A DNA stretch of 64,000 nucleotides. It comes from Thalassobacillus_A hwangdonensis. Lineage in GTDB: Bacteria; Bacillota; Bacilli; Bacillales; Halobacillaceae. Below the pieces are notes generated by a model that was not told the DNA's origin, did not search any database, and saw nothing but the letters and a program-made list of their open reading frames with translations. This document shows, piece after piece, positions 41,571 to 49,829 of this stretch. Positions within the stretch are counted from its first letter, which is position 1, and the number at the start of each line of letters is the position of its first letter. The stretch spans positions 310,001 through 374,000 of the forward strand of contig NZ_JBHTKL010000006.1 of NCBI RefSeq assembly GCF_042675915.1, in the 5' to 3' direction. The position numbers were made by a program, and so were the translations under genes.

Positions 41571-42134
41571 TCGCTTTTTGATTCGACTTAACGACTCTGG
41601 AGTGATCCCGAGGAAACTTGCAAGTTGGTACTTCGGCACCCGATCGATAAGCTCCGGTCTTTGTTCCAGCAATGCTTTATAACGTTCTTCCGGGGTGGAT
41701 GAAATGAACGCTGCATACTCATCATGCATCGCACCGATATCTCCCTCGATCATTTTACGAGTCATCGCTTCAAGAGCCGGGTTGGTATCGTATGCTTCCT
41801 GCTCTGTCGATAAGTCACCAACGACCAGCACACAGTCTTCCAGGCAATTTAACGAGAAGTTGGAAGCTTTATCAGCCGAATGATGATTGAAGATCGTTAC
41901 GCTCTGTTCTTCGGTGTAAAAGTTGAAGGTGGTTTCCTTTCCGGATGCATCTACCGTGTACTTACGGATGCACCCCTTCAGGATGAAGTAACACTTATCC
42001 GGGACATCTCCTTGATGCAGCAGGACTGTTCCCTTTTTATAAGTAGCAATCGGGACATTCGAAGCGATCGCATCCAGTTCTGTTTCACTCATGTCAGAAA
42101 AACGTTTCATATAGTTGACGAGGATTTCCTTCAT
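41553..42134 (-). CDS. Crp/Fnr-family transcriptional regulator
   Basis: The 193-residue protein has a cyclic-nucleotide-binding beta-roll (KKGTVLLHQGDVPDKCYFILKGCIRKYT) and a C-terminal helix-turn-helix with YQLASFLGITPESLSRIKKRL. It lacks an N-terminal Fe-S cysteine cluster, so the signal is not obviously oxygen. I chose the ATG at 42134 (AGAGGA nine bases upstream); in-frame starts up to 42152 are less well placed. It converges on the DUF4386 gene and is a good candidate to bind the palindrome at 40781-40796. Confidence 0.82.
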   Translation of the reverse strand: MKEILVNYMKRFSDMSETELDAIASNVPIATYKKGTVLLHQGDVPDKCYFILKGCIRKYTVDASGKETTFNFYTEEQSVTIFNHHSADKASNFSLNCLEDCVLVVGDLSTEQEAYDTNPALEAMTRKMIEGDIGAMHDEYAAFISSTPEERYKALLEQRPELIDRVPKYQLASFLGITPESLSRIKKRLGSPL

Positions 42135-42235
42135 TTGAATCATTCCTCTCAATATAATTGGAGCTCTCTACTTTAAAGTTACCATAGTTTTGAAAGTGCT
42201 GGTTTATGTATTTTTAATATTTGGAGGAGATAAGT

Positions 42236-42409
42236 TTGGACCTGTTTTTATTTATTTCTGTAATTGTAGCGTTGACTTTCATCTTTTTATATTTCGTGAT
42301 CAAGTACGACTTTAATAAGAAGAAGTTGGAGCTTGAAGAAAAGAAACTGGAGTTGGAAAAGAAGAAGTTCGAATTCCACAAACAAGTTCAAGAAGAAGAT
42401 AAAATCTGA
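42236..42409 (+). CDS. Small membrane protein with coiled-coil tail (57 aa)
   Basis: A TTG at 42236 follows GGAGGAGA with proper spacing, whereas a TTG at 42221 begins before that site. The 57-residue product has an N-terminal membrane helix (LFISVIVALTFIFLYFVI) and a C-terminal tail of repeated Lys/Glu heptads (KKKLELEEKKLELEKKKFE) that should form a coiled coil in the cytoplasm. No family is recognised. A terminator hairpin follows. Confidence 0.6.
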   Translation: MDLFLFISVIVALTFIFLYFVIKYDFNKKKLELEEKKLELEKKKFEFHKQVQEEDKI

Positions 42410-42419
42410 TACAGAAATA

Positions 42420-42443
42420 GGGCTTCCACACCATTGGAAGTCC
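42420..42443 (+). terminator. Terminator of the small membrane-protein gene
   Basis: CTTCCA / TGGAAG stem extended by GG/CC, followed by TTTTCATTTT. The rest of the 42444-42756 gap holds the katG promoter region and an ATATTC-A-GAATAT palindrome. Confidence 0.7.
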
Positions 42444-42689
42444 TTTTCATTTTATCAGAGGATTCAGCAAGGCTCGAATGCCGTCGAATAATTGAGAATA
42501 ACCAGGAAAGCACTTTTTAAAAACCATTAAATGTGCAATATATTCAGAATATTTGTTAAGATAAGAATTGAACCATACTCACACCTCTCACATTACCTTT
42601 AATAATCATCACACTCTCTCAACCTGTTTTCTAATTGAAAATGTTACCACAAAATTGATAAGCGTTTTCCTTCCAATCTATCAACTTAT

Positions 42690-42704
42690 TTATTATAATT
42701 ATAA
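42690..42704 (+). promoter_or_regulatory. PerR box overlapping the katG -10
   Basis: TTATTATAATTATAA matches the PerR consensus TTATAATNATTATAA at all but one base. It contains the likely -10 TATAAT (42694-42699) of katG, so peroxide-sensitive repression is expected. Confidence 0.65.
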
Positions 42705-42756
42705 TCTAACATAAATTATAATTAGTTTATTCCACATTCAGAAGGGAGAATGAAAG

Positions 42757-44967
42757 ATGGACAAGAATGAAATGCACGACAGTAAAGCGGGTGCTGGACA
42801 GTGCCCATTCACAGGGAAATCCAAGGAAGAAAGTGCGGTTACGACCACAAAAGTCGGTACAAAGAATAAAGACTGGTGGCCGAATCAGCTGAACCTGGAC
42901 ATCCTTCGTCAGCATGATACGAAGGCGAGCCCTATGGGCGAAGAATTCAATTACACAGAAGAATTCAGCAAGCTCGATTATGATGCATTGAAGCAGGATC
43001 TCCATGAGTTGATGACCGACAGCCAGGATTGGTGGCCGGCGGATTATGGACACTATGGTCCTCTCTTCATTCGTATGTCATGGCACGCAGCCGGTACATA
43101 TCGTACAGGCGATGGTCGTGGTGGCGGCGCGAGTGGTAACCAGCGTTTCGCTCCACTGAACAGCTGGCCGGACAATGCCAACCTGGATAAAGCTCGTCGT
43201 CTGCTTTGGCCGATCAAGCAGAAGTATGGAAACAAGATTTCTTGGGCCGATCTGCTTCTCTTGACTGGAAATGTCGCCCTTGAGTCAATGGGATTGAAGA
43301 CATTCGGTTTCGGTGGCGGTCGTGAAGACATTTGGCACCCGGAAGAAGATGTCTACTGGGGTACTGAAACCGAATGGCTCGGGGACAACCGCTATTCTGG
43401 CGATCGTGAGCTAGAGAATCCGCTTGCTGCCGTCCAGATGGGATTGATCTACGTAAACCCTGAAGGTCCGAACGGGAATCCAGATCCGCTTGCTAGCGCG
43501 CGTGACATTCGAGAAACATTCGCCCGGATGGGAATGAACGATGAAGAAACGGTTGCTTTGATTGCTGGAGGTCACACCTTCGGTAAAGCGCACGGTGCCG
43601 GAGATGCGGAAGCACATGTCGGTGCATCGCCTGAAGCTGCTGATATCGAAGACCAGGGGCTCGGTTGGAAGAGCACGCACGGAAGCGGTAAAGGCCGCGA
43701 CACGATCACAAGTGGTGTCGAAGGTGCATGGACATCCAACCCGACCGTCTGGGATAACGGTTATTATGATTTACTGTTCGGCTACGAATGGGAGCTGTCG
43801 AAGAGTCCGGCAGGCGCCAACCAATGGGCACCAGTTGATCAGACTGAAGAACACATGGCTCCGGATGCAGAGGATGCATCCAGAAAAGTTCCTACGTTCA
43901 TGACGACTGCGGATATGGCATTGCGTGTGGATCCTGACTATGAAAAAATTTCACGCCGCTACCATGAGAATCCGGATGAGTTCGCAGATGCTTTCTCACG
44001 CGCATGGTTCAAGCTGCTCCACCGTGATATGGGACCTAAAGCAAGATATCTCGGCCCGGAAGTCCCACAAGAAGATCTGATCTGGCAGGATCCGGTTCCG
44101 ACGGTCGACTATGACCTTACAGATTCTGAAGTAGCTGGTCTTAAGGAAAAAATCCTTGATTCCGGCCTGACAATCAGTGAGCTGGTATCGACTGCATGGG
44201 CTTCTGCCAGCACGTACCGCGACTCTGACAAACGCGGTGGTGCCAATGGTGCACGCATCCGTCTTGCACCACAGAAGGAATGGGAAGTGAATGAGCCTGA
44301 GAAACTTGCAAAAGTCCTTTCCGTCTATGAAGAGGTGCAAAGCTATTTAGATAAAAAAGTCAGCATGGCGGATCTGATTGTACTCGGCGGTACTGCAGCA
44401 GTCGAAAAAGCTGCCAAAGATGCAGGTGTCGACGTCACTGTTCCATTCGCGCCTGGACGCGGCGACGCAACCCAGGAAGAAACAGATGCTGAGAGCTTCG
44501 AAGTATTGGAGCCGATGGCTGATGGATTCCGTAACTATGAGAAAAAGGACTACACCTTAAGTCCAGAAGAACTGTTGGTAGACAAGTCACAACTACTCGG
44601 CCTAACTGCACCGGAAATGACAGTACTGCTTGGCGGTATGCGTGTACTAGGAGCTAACTATGAAGGTTCGAAAAACGGCGTGTTCACCGATAATGTCGGA
44701 GCACTTACAAACGACTTTTTCGTGAATCTGCTTGATATGAACATCGAATGGAAGCCTGTCGAATTCAACCTGTACGAAGGCCGCGACCGCAAAACAGGTG
44801 AAGTCGTACGCACAGCTACCCGCGTCGACCTCGTCTTCGGATCGAACTCTGTCCTTCGCTCACTTGTAGAAGTGTATGCACAGGACGATAACAAAGAAAA
44901 ATTCGTCCGCGACTTCGTGAACGCATGGGTGAAAGTGATGAACGCCGATCGTTTCGATTTGAACTAA
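42757..44967 (+). CDS. katG: Catalase-peroxidase KatG
   Basis: The 736-residue two-domain haem enzyme has the distal site R106-x-x-W109-H110 in FIRMSWHAAG, the proximal haem His in IAGGHTFGKAHG (about H273), and the residues for the Trp-Tyr-Met adduct (W109, Y232 in LIYVNPEG, and M258). It breaks down hydrogen peroxide as catalase and as peroxidase in the cytoplasm. Length is as usual for KatG. The ATG at 42757 follows GAAGGGAG. It is a single gene under a PerR-type operator and ends in a terminator. Confidence 0.97.
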   Translation: MDKNEMHDSKAGAGQCPFTGKSKEESAVTTTKVGTKNKDWWPNQLNLDILRQHDTKASPMGEEFNYTEEFSKLDYDALKQDLHELMTDSQDWWPADYGHYGPLFIRMSWHAAGTYRTGDGRGGGASGNQRFAPLNSWPDNANLDKARRLLWPIKQKYGNKISWADLLLLTGNVALESMGLKTFGFGGGREDIWHPEEDVYWGTETEWLGDNRYSGDRELENPLAAVQMGLIYVNPEGPNGNPDPLASARDIRETFARMGMNDEETVALIAGGHTFGKAHGAGDAEAHVGASPEAADIEDQGLGWKSTHGSGKGRDTITSGVEGAWTSNPTVWDNGYYDLLFGYEWELSKSPAGANQWAPVDQTEEHMAPDAEDASRKVPTFMTTADMALRVDPDYEKISRRYHENPDEFADAFSRAWFKLLHRDMGPKARYLGPEVPQEDLIWQDPVPTVDYDLTDSEVAGLKEKILDSGLTISELVSTAWASASTYRDSDKRGGANGARIRLAPQKEWEVNEPEKLAKVLSVYEEVQSYLDKKVSMADLIVLGGTAAVEKAAKDAGVDVTVPFAPGRGDATQEETDAESFEVLEPMADGFRNYEKKDYTLSPEELLVDKSQLLGLTAPEMTVLLGGMRVLGANYEGSKNGVFTDNVGALTNDFFVNLLDMNIEWKPVEFNLYEGRDRKTGEVVRTATRVDLVFGSNSVLRSLVEVYAQDDNKEKFVRDFVNAWVKVMNADRFDLN

Positions 44968-44979
44968 ATCTATGAATCT

Positions 44980-45025
44980 AAAAAAGCCCTCTACCTGATG
45001 TGACACATCGGGTGAGGGCTTTTTT
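44980..45025 (+). terminator. Terminator of katG
   Basis: AAAAAAGCCCTC ... GAGGGCTTTTTT with further inner pairing. It works in both directions and also faces the GH94 gene. Confidence 0.85.
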
Positions 45026-45032
45026 GATGCAT

Positions 45033-45074
45033 GGGGACGGTTCCGGTGCTTCCAGGAAGCATGAGAACCGTCCC
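45033..45074. repeat. Long imperfect palindrome GGGGACGGTTC...GAACCGTCCCC
   Basis: An 11-bp outer stem and a 7-bp inner stem (TGCTTCC/GGAAGCA) form one long hairpin. A related half-decayed element, with GACGG...AAGCACCAGAACCGTCCCC, lies at 58988-59031, so this is a dispersed intergenic repeat. Confidence 0.65.
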
Positions 45075-45082
45075 CTCGCTTC

Positions 45083-48000
45083 TTAACCTAATGTAACTAC
45101 CATTTCTACAATTTCTCCATTACGCACAGCTTCCGCTTCCATACCAGCGAGAACTGCACCTTCAATGGTCTGTTCTTTTCCATCACGATAAGTCAGTTTG
45201 TAAGACTGAACCTCTGCTCCGTCTTCACCGAACGTATTCTTCCGATCCGGATTATGGTACGTCACTTTCGTTTGACCTAATAGCGTGAACGATACAGTAC
45301 CGTCTTCTGTGAACAACCAATCCGGTAAAATCGGTGACAGGGTTAGCGTCAAGCTGCCATCCTGCACCTGGAACATATTTTTCCCGACCATCATCATTTT
45401 CCACATGCTCAGGAACTCTGCTGTCGATCCGCTTAAGCGGGCAACGTATCCTCGACCATGGGTAGCAGGGTCAGGGTTGACCGTGCTTGCGATGAAGGAT
45501 GAGTTTTCAAGCGTGCTTCTTCCGTACATTTCCGGCTCAAGGAATGGAACCAGCGATGTTTGGATGTCGGTGAAATATTGCTCGTATAATCCTGATTTCA
45601 GTAACTCCAGCAAGTACTTGTATGACATGTGCAGGAAGACCGATTCGCGCTCGAGCCATCCTGGCGTGAATGCTACGATTCTTCCAATCTCGTTGGCCTC
45701 TTCGTTCAGACTGACGGAGGTTTTATACATACCGATCTGCTGATCATACAGCTCCGTCTGCTTAACAGATTGATAGATTTCTTCAGCTTTGCTTGAATCA
45801 TGCAAAGTCTTCATTGACCTCGCAGGTCCTTCCAGGAAGTGTGGCAGCGCTGTAGCTTCTTTGAACTTTTTCACTTGAACCTTAGGCAATCCGTAACTGC
45901 TGAGAACTTCATTCCCTTCAGAATCGGTCACCTGCTCGTATTCCTCTACTTCAAAGCGCAGGTAAGTTGGAGTCAGACCATTGCCAAGCTGTTCTGCTTT
46001 AGCAATTCCGCGGTCCACTTTTTCAAGCATGTTTTCAAGGGTTCCCTTCAACTCTTCCAAACTCAACGGAGCTTCTCCCCCGTCGATACCGAAGCGGATT
46101 TCTCTTCTGTAGTTTTCACGTACGGATGCCACTTGATCCCAGTAGTTGAAGTTATCTAGCTCACCCCGCAGATTTTTCTCCAGCAATTCGCTCACTGAAG
46201 AAAGCAACTCGCTCATCTCAACTGGAAGCTTGATCGCCTGTCTATCTTGCTCTACAGCAGACAATAGGAACTGGAGGATTCGCTTCAACTCATATGTTTC
46301 ACTGACTCCAGAGCCGAAAATGCCCGGCAATCCGTTCAGTGCATCATTCCAGCCTGGTTTATCAGCTTCCATCTCCACACCGATACCAGCCGGATCAAGT
46401 GTCGCGAACTTGTTCAATGCCAGTGAAAGCAGCTTCACAGCCAGGTTCGTCGTGTAGATGTCGCCTTTTCCATGCTTCGTTTTCAACCAGTTCGTGTCAT
46501 TGATATGAAGGTCCTGCTGAATCATCTTCTGCTTGTCCTTCATGATCGCGCCGTACTGCCTTACATTCCCTTTCGACAGAACATACTTCTCACTTCTCGG
46601 CTGCACATAGGCAGGACTGTCGAAGAATGTATAGCTATCATCGTCAAAAAGGAAGCTTGAAGCCTTGTCCGGATAGACATCGAGATAGCTTTCGACCAAA
46701 TCCATGTTGTATGTCCAATGATCGACCCAGTAGCCTTCGCCGAATCCAGCTTCGATGTTCTGCTTGGACAGCTTGAACACATCGGTCAGGAATTCCTGTT
46801 CACTCCGTTTGAATGCAATGCCCTTGTCTGAAATTGCGTTGATCAATTTTCCAGGAGTGAATTTCCCTTCCAACAGCTTGGCTACCTTTTCCCCATCCTC
46901 ATCAAAATGAGCGGTTAATAAGGCTTCCAGCTCCTGCTTTTTATCTGCCACGATCTCAAATGAACAGCCCTCCACAGAAAGCGGGTTGTATCCATCTGCC
47001 TGGATGAGGCTCATGAACATTTTCACATTGAAACTGCCGACTTTCGGGTTGAAGTAGATATCATTCCTTCTGTTCTGATTCGCGTCCCGGAAGTTGCCAT
47101 TCCCCTGCGAATAGTATTCTGGTGCAATCGTGAAGAAGTTATAGTCACGTTCCGGATCGCCATGCTTCCTTGAGTACAGGTGATAGACGAATCCGTCTTC
47201 CCCATTTTCAAAAATGTGCGGGTAGCCGCCACGCAGGACATTGTCCAGGTAATTCTGTCGGCAATAGGCATCAAAAACATCAGAGGACGACTTTGTTTCC
47301 ACACTGCCTGTAAGAGCTGTGACCATTTCGGTTGCCCGGATTTGTTTTTGTTCAATGAACGCCATGCTCACAAGCTTATCGGTTTGCTTATGAATCAACT
47401 CGATGTCACTGGTATGCCCGATCACAGTACAAATCGTTGTTTTATCCTGTGCGTTGATAGATGCCTGGACCGGCGTGAATCCACACGGCACTTTGTTCGC
47501 TGTCGTTTGCTTGGCTGGATTCAAATCATTGAGGTTAGTAGTTGAAAACTTTTCCGGATGCTGCAGCGATGTGTCACTTCCGAATACGTTGGTAGCATCC
47601 ACTATCGGAGTGATCAGTTTTTCATCCTCCGTGAATGAAAGGTAGAAGTGGCCGCTCGTGACCTCACTCACTTCCGCTTCATCCCCCATGCTCGCTCTGA
47701 CCCGATAATAAGGAATCTTGTTCTCCAAATTGTAGACTTCCATCCAACTGCGTAACAGGTTACCCACTTCTTTATAAGCAGGATTCGTCACGCCATATGG
47801 CAAAACTTCCGGAAGTCCATCGAGAATCTCCACATCGACCGGCTCATCCTTCAAGTTGGTTACTTCAACCTTGCGGACTAGTCCAGCGAAGTTTTCTTCC
47901 GGCATCTGAAAATAGCTTACCTTAGTTTTAAGTTGGCGATCTTCATCGATTTCTTCGATGCTCAGCTGGTTCGCTTCGATGAACATCTTTCTTTTTATCG

Positions 48001-48316
48001 AAGGCGAAACGCCTGAAACCGGCTGGAACGGCTCGTAGATTTCACCTGTTTTTGTAAACTTGATGAATGTGCGGAAACCGCTCGTCGATACATTCTTATA
48101 GGCGATGTTCGCCGGTGAAAATTCCATGATCGGGGAATGCTTGTCCTCTACGCCGAAGCTGCAGATTCCCTGACCCCGGTTGGCATAGAACGTCCACATC
48201 GGGATCCCTTTCGTTCCTGCGATTCCCGGCAGGAAACTTGAGAATGCAGGCGCCTTATCAAAATTCTCGATGACAAATCTTTTCTGATCATCAAATGCGT
48301 AGTGGCTAGTCATCAT
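45083..48316 (-). CDS. GH94 phosphorylase, likely 1,2-beta-oligoglucan phosphorylase type
   Basis: The 1077-residue cytoplasmic protein is much longer than cellobiose phosphorylase (about 800) but close to the Listeria 1,2-beta-oligoglucan phosphorylase (about 1090). The GH94 catalytic Asp is in GWNDALNGLPG (D658), and the substrate-facing segment YWVDHWTYNMDLVESYLDVYP is present. These enzymes cut beta-glucosides with phosphate and release glucose 1-phosphate. Gene context (ABC importer, GH30, GH1, LacI) supports import and cytoplasmic phosphorolysis of a beta-glucan oligomer. A repeat-bearing gap of 166 bases separates it from the GH30 gene. The exact linkage is not proven. Confidence 0.75.
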   Translation of the reverse strand: MMTSHYAFDDQKRFVIENFDKAPAFSSFLPGIAGTKGIPMWTFYANRGQGICSFGVEDKHSPIMEFSPANIAYKNVSTSGFRTFIKFTKTGEIYEPFQPVSGVSPSIKRKMFIEANQLSIEEIDEDRQLKTKVSYFQMPEENFAGLVRKVEVTNLKDEPVDVEILDGLPEVLPYGVTNPAYKEVGNLLRSWMEVYNLENKIPYYRVRASMGDEAEVSEVTSGHFYLSFTEDEKLITPIVDATNVFGSDTSLQHPEKFSTTNLNDLNPAKQTTANKVPCGFTPVQASINAQDKTTICTVIGHTSDIELIHKQTDKLVSMAFIEQKQIRATEMVTALTGSVETKSSSDVFDAYCRQNYLDNVLRGGYPHIFENGEDGFVYHLYSRKHGDPERDYNFFTIAPEYYSQGNGNFRDANQNRRNDIYFNPKVGSFNVKMFMSLIQADGYNPLSVEGCSFEIVADKKQELEALLTAHFDEDGEKVAKLLEGKFTPGKLINAISDKGIAFKRSEQEFLTDVFKLSKQNIEAGFGEGYWVDHWTYNMDLVESYLDVYPDKASSFLFDDDSYTFFDSPAYVQPRSEKYVLSKGNVRQYGAIMKDKQKMIQQDLHINDTNWLKTKHGKGDIYTTNLAVKLLSLALNKFATLDPAGIGVEMEADKPGWNDALNGLPGIFGSGVSETYELKRILQFLLSAVEQDRQAIKLPVEMSELLSSVSELLEKNLRGELDNFNYWDQVASVRENYRREIRFGIDGGEAPLSLEELKGTLENMLEKVDRGIAKAEQLGNGLTPTYLRFEVEEYEQVTDSEGNEVLSSYGLPKVQVKKFKEATALPHFLEGPARSMKTLHDSSKAEEIYQSVKQTELYDQQIGMYKTSVSLNEEANEIGRIVAFTPGWLERESVFLHMSYKYLLELLKSGLYEQYFTDIQTSLVPFLEPEMYGRSTLENSSFIASTVNPDPATHGRGYVARLSGSTAEFLSMWKMMMVGKNMFQVQDGSLTLTLSPILPDWLFTEDGTVSFTLLGQTKVTYHNPDRKNTFGEDGAEVQSYKLTYRDGKEQTIEGAVLAGMEAEAVRNGEIVEMVVTLG

Positions 48317-48362
48317 CTTTCACCTTCCTCAGTTATGTAATAGCTCTTTTGTTCTGGGTTAT

Positions 48363-48429
48363 GCTCGACTTTTTTGGATTTTGACCGATTTTAGTTCAAT
48401 GTTGACCGATTTTTCGGGATTATGACCGA
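48363..48429. repeat. GACCGA phased repeat, copy 1
   Basis: Three GACCGA cores begin at 48383, 48404 and 48424, with a degenerate fourth (GCTCGAC) near 48363, so the period is 20-21 bp. It lies in the gap between the GH30 and GH94 genes. Two further arrays are at 58200 and 59679. Confidence 0.7.
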
Positions 48430-48482
48430 AACCGCATAATCCTTCTATAAAAGTGGGCCGGATTCTCATCCGACCCCAATCC

Positions 48483-49817
48483 TTATACAGTATAAGTTGC
48501 AATCGCTCGCGCAGGAAGCGTAGTCTCAACGACACCATCATCCATTCGTAGCGAGAACGTTACCTCACGATCGGTCTCATTCAAAACAACTACCGCAACA
48601 GTACCATCTTCATTCCTGAACGCGGTCGTATTCAAGTCATCGTGATGACTCAATGCGCCAACGCGCACTGCACCTGGTCGGATGAACTTGCTGAAGTGGC
48701 CGATATAATAGTAGGAACTATTGTAATGCACTTCGCCGGTTTTCGTGTCTGCAATGACTGGTGCGTCGCAGAGGTTGCCTACGTGGTTAGGTCCGCCTTT
48801 TTCATTGAGGACCATGTTCCAGTCCAGGTAGCCTTCGACCCAGTTGTTCAGATCGCCGATCATATTCCTGGCATAGCGTTCACCGGTGAACCATTCACCG
48901 AGCTTGACTCCACCTTCCTGGCAGCCTTCCGTGAACAACAGATGCTTATCAGGGAAGCGACGATGCACCTCGCCGACTTTTTCAAATTCTTCACTTACAT
49001 ACCAGTGCAGCCCTGTACCCCATACATACTTCGCTGCTTCTTCATCTTCCAGCACCGTCGATGCGCGCTCCACGATAATATCGCGGTTATGGTCCCAGAT
49101 GATGATGTTTACACCTTCCAGTCCGGATTCGTGCATGACAGGTCCAAGATGATTTTTCACAAAATCGCGCTCTTCTTCTGCAGAATAAATGCAGGAGTCC
49201 CAGACTTGCACAGCTGCTGGTTCATTCTGGACGGTAATTCCCCACATCGACAAACCTTCATCCCTAAAGGCGTGGATGAACTTTGCATAATAGCGCGCCC
49301 AGGTGTCACGGTATTCCGGCAACAACTGACCACCGTTGTTCATCTCGCCATTCGTTTTCATCCATGCCGGAGGGCTCCAAGGCGATGCCAACAACGGAAT
49401 CTCTCCGCCACGAACGCTCATCGCGTCCTTGATCAACGGGATCACCCAGCGGTGCTCGCGTTCGATATCGAAGCTTTCCAACTCTTCATCCTTTTCCTCG
49501 ACATACGTGTAATTGCCGAGTGAGAAATCACAGCTATGGATGGCTACTCTTCCGATTGTGTAACCGAGCCCGTTTTCCTGATCAAAATAGCTGTTGATGA
49601 CTTCTTGGCGTTTTTCTTCAGGCAGCTGTGACAGGGTGTAGGCGGTCGCTTCCGTGAATGCCCCTCCGAATCCCAGAACTTCCTGATAGGTTTCATCTGT
49701 CTTAATTTCTATATCTGCAGACGCTTCGCCACCGTAAGGAGAAAGGGATAGCGGAGCCTTCCGTGAAAGGCGATCTTCCGTATCCTTCGCCGTTACAGTT
49801 ACATTCAATTCAGACAT
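48483..49817 (-). CDS. GH30 family beta-glucosidase/glucanase (glucosylceramidase-like)
   Basis: The 444-residue protein matches GH30: an N-terminal FGGAFTEATAYTLSQL, the acid/base E199 in TVQNEP and the nucleophile E297 in LLFTEGC, then a short beta-sandwich at the C-terminus. There is no signal peptide, so it acts in the cytoplasm, which suits intracellular breakdown of imported oligosaccharides. GH30 enzymes cut beta-1,6-glucan, glucosylceramide or xylan; here a beta-glucoside or a beta-1,6-linked product is likely. It follows the GH1 gene by 12 bases and is clearly in the same operon. The ATG at 49817 has AAGGAGG upstream. Confidence 0.88.
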   Translation of the reverse strand: MSELNVTVTAKDTEDRLSRKAPLSLSPYGGEASADIEIKTDETYQEVLGFGGAFTEATAYTLSQLPEEKRQEVINSYFDQENGLGYTIGRVAIHSCDFSLGNYTYVEEKDEELESFDIEREHRWVIPLIKDAMSVRGGEIPLLASPWSPPAWMKTNGEMNNGGQLLPEYRDTWARYYAKFIHAFRDEGLSMWGITVQNEPAAVQVWDSCIYSAEEERDFVKNHLGPVMHESGLEGVNIIIWDHNRDIIVERASTVLEDEEAAKYVWGTGLHWYVSEEFEKVGEVHRRFPDKHLLFTEGCQEGGVKLGEWFTGERYARNMIGDLNNWVEGYLDWNMVLNEKGGPNHVGNLCDAPVIADTKTGEVHYNSSYYYIGHFSKFIRPGAVRVGALSHHDDLNTTAFRNEDGTVAVVVLNETDREVTFSLRMDDGVVETTLPARAIATYTV

Positions 49818-49829
49818 GTATACTCCTCC

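Noticed and set aside
42551..42563. ATATTCAGAATAT palindrome in the katG upstream region as a second operator
   Set aside because: It is short, AT-rich, over 120 bases from the promoter, and matches no known site.
48642..49523. A 293-codon open frame on the plus strand
   Set aside because: It lies wholly antisense to the GH30 gene, is rich in His, Cys and Phe without known motifs, and has no ribosome site. It is a shadow frame.
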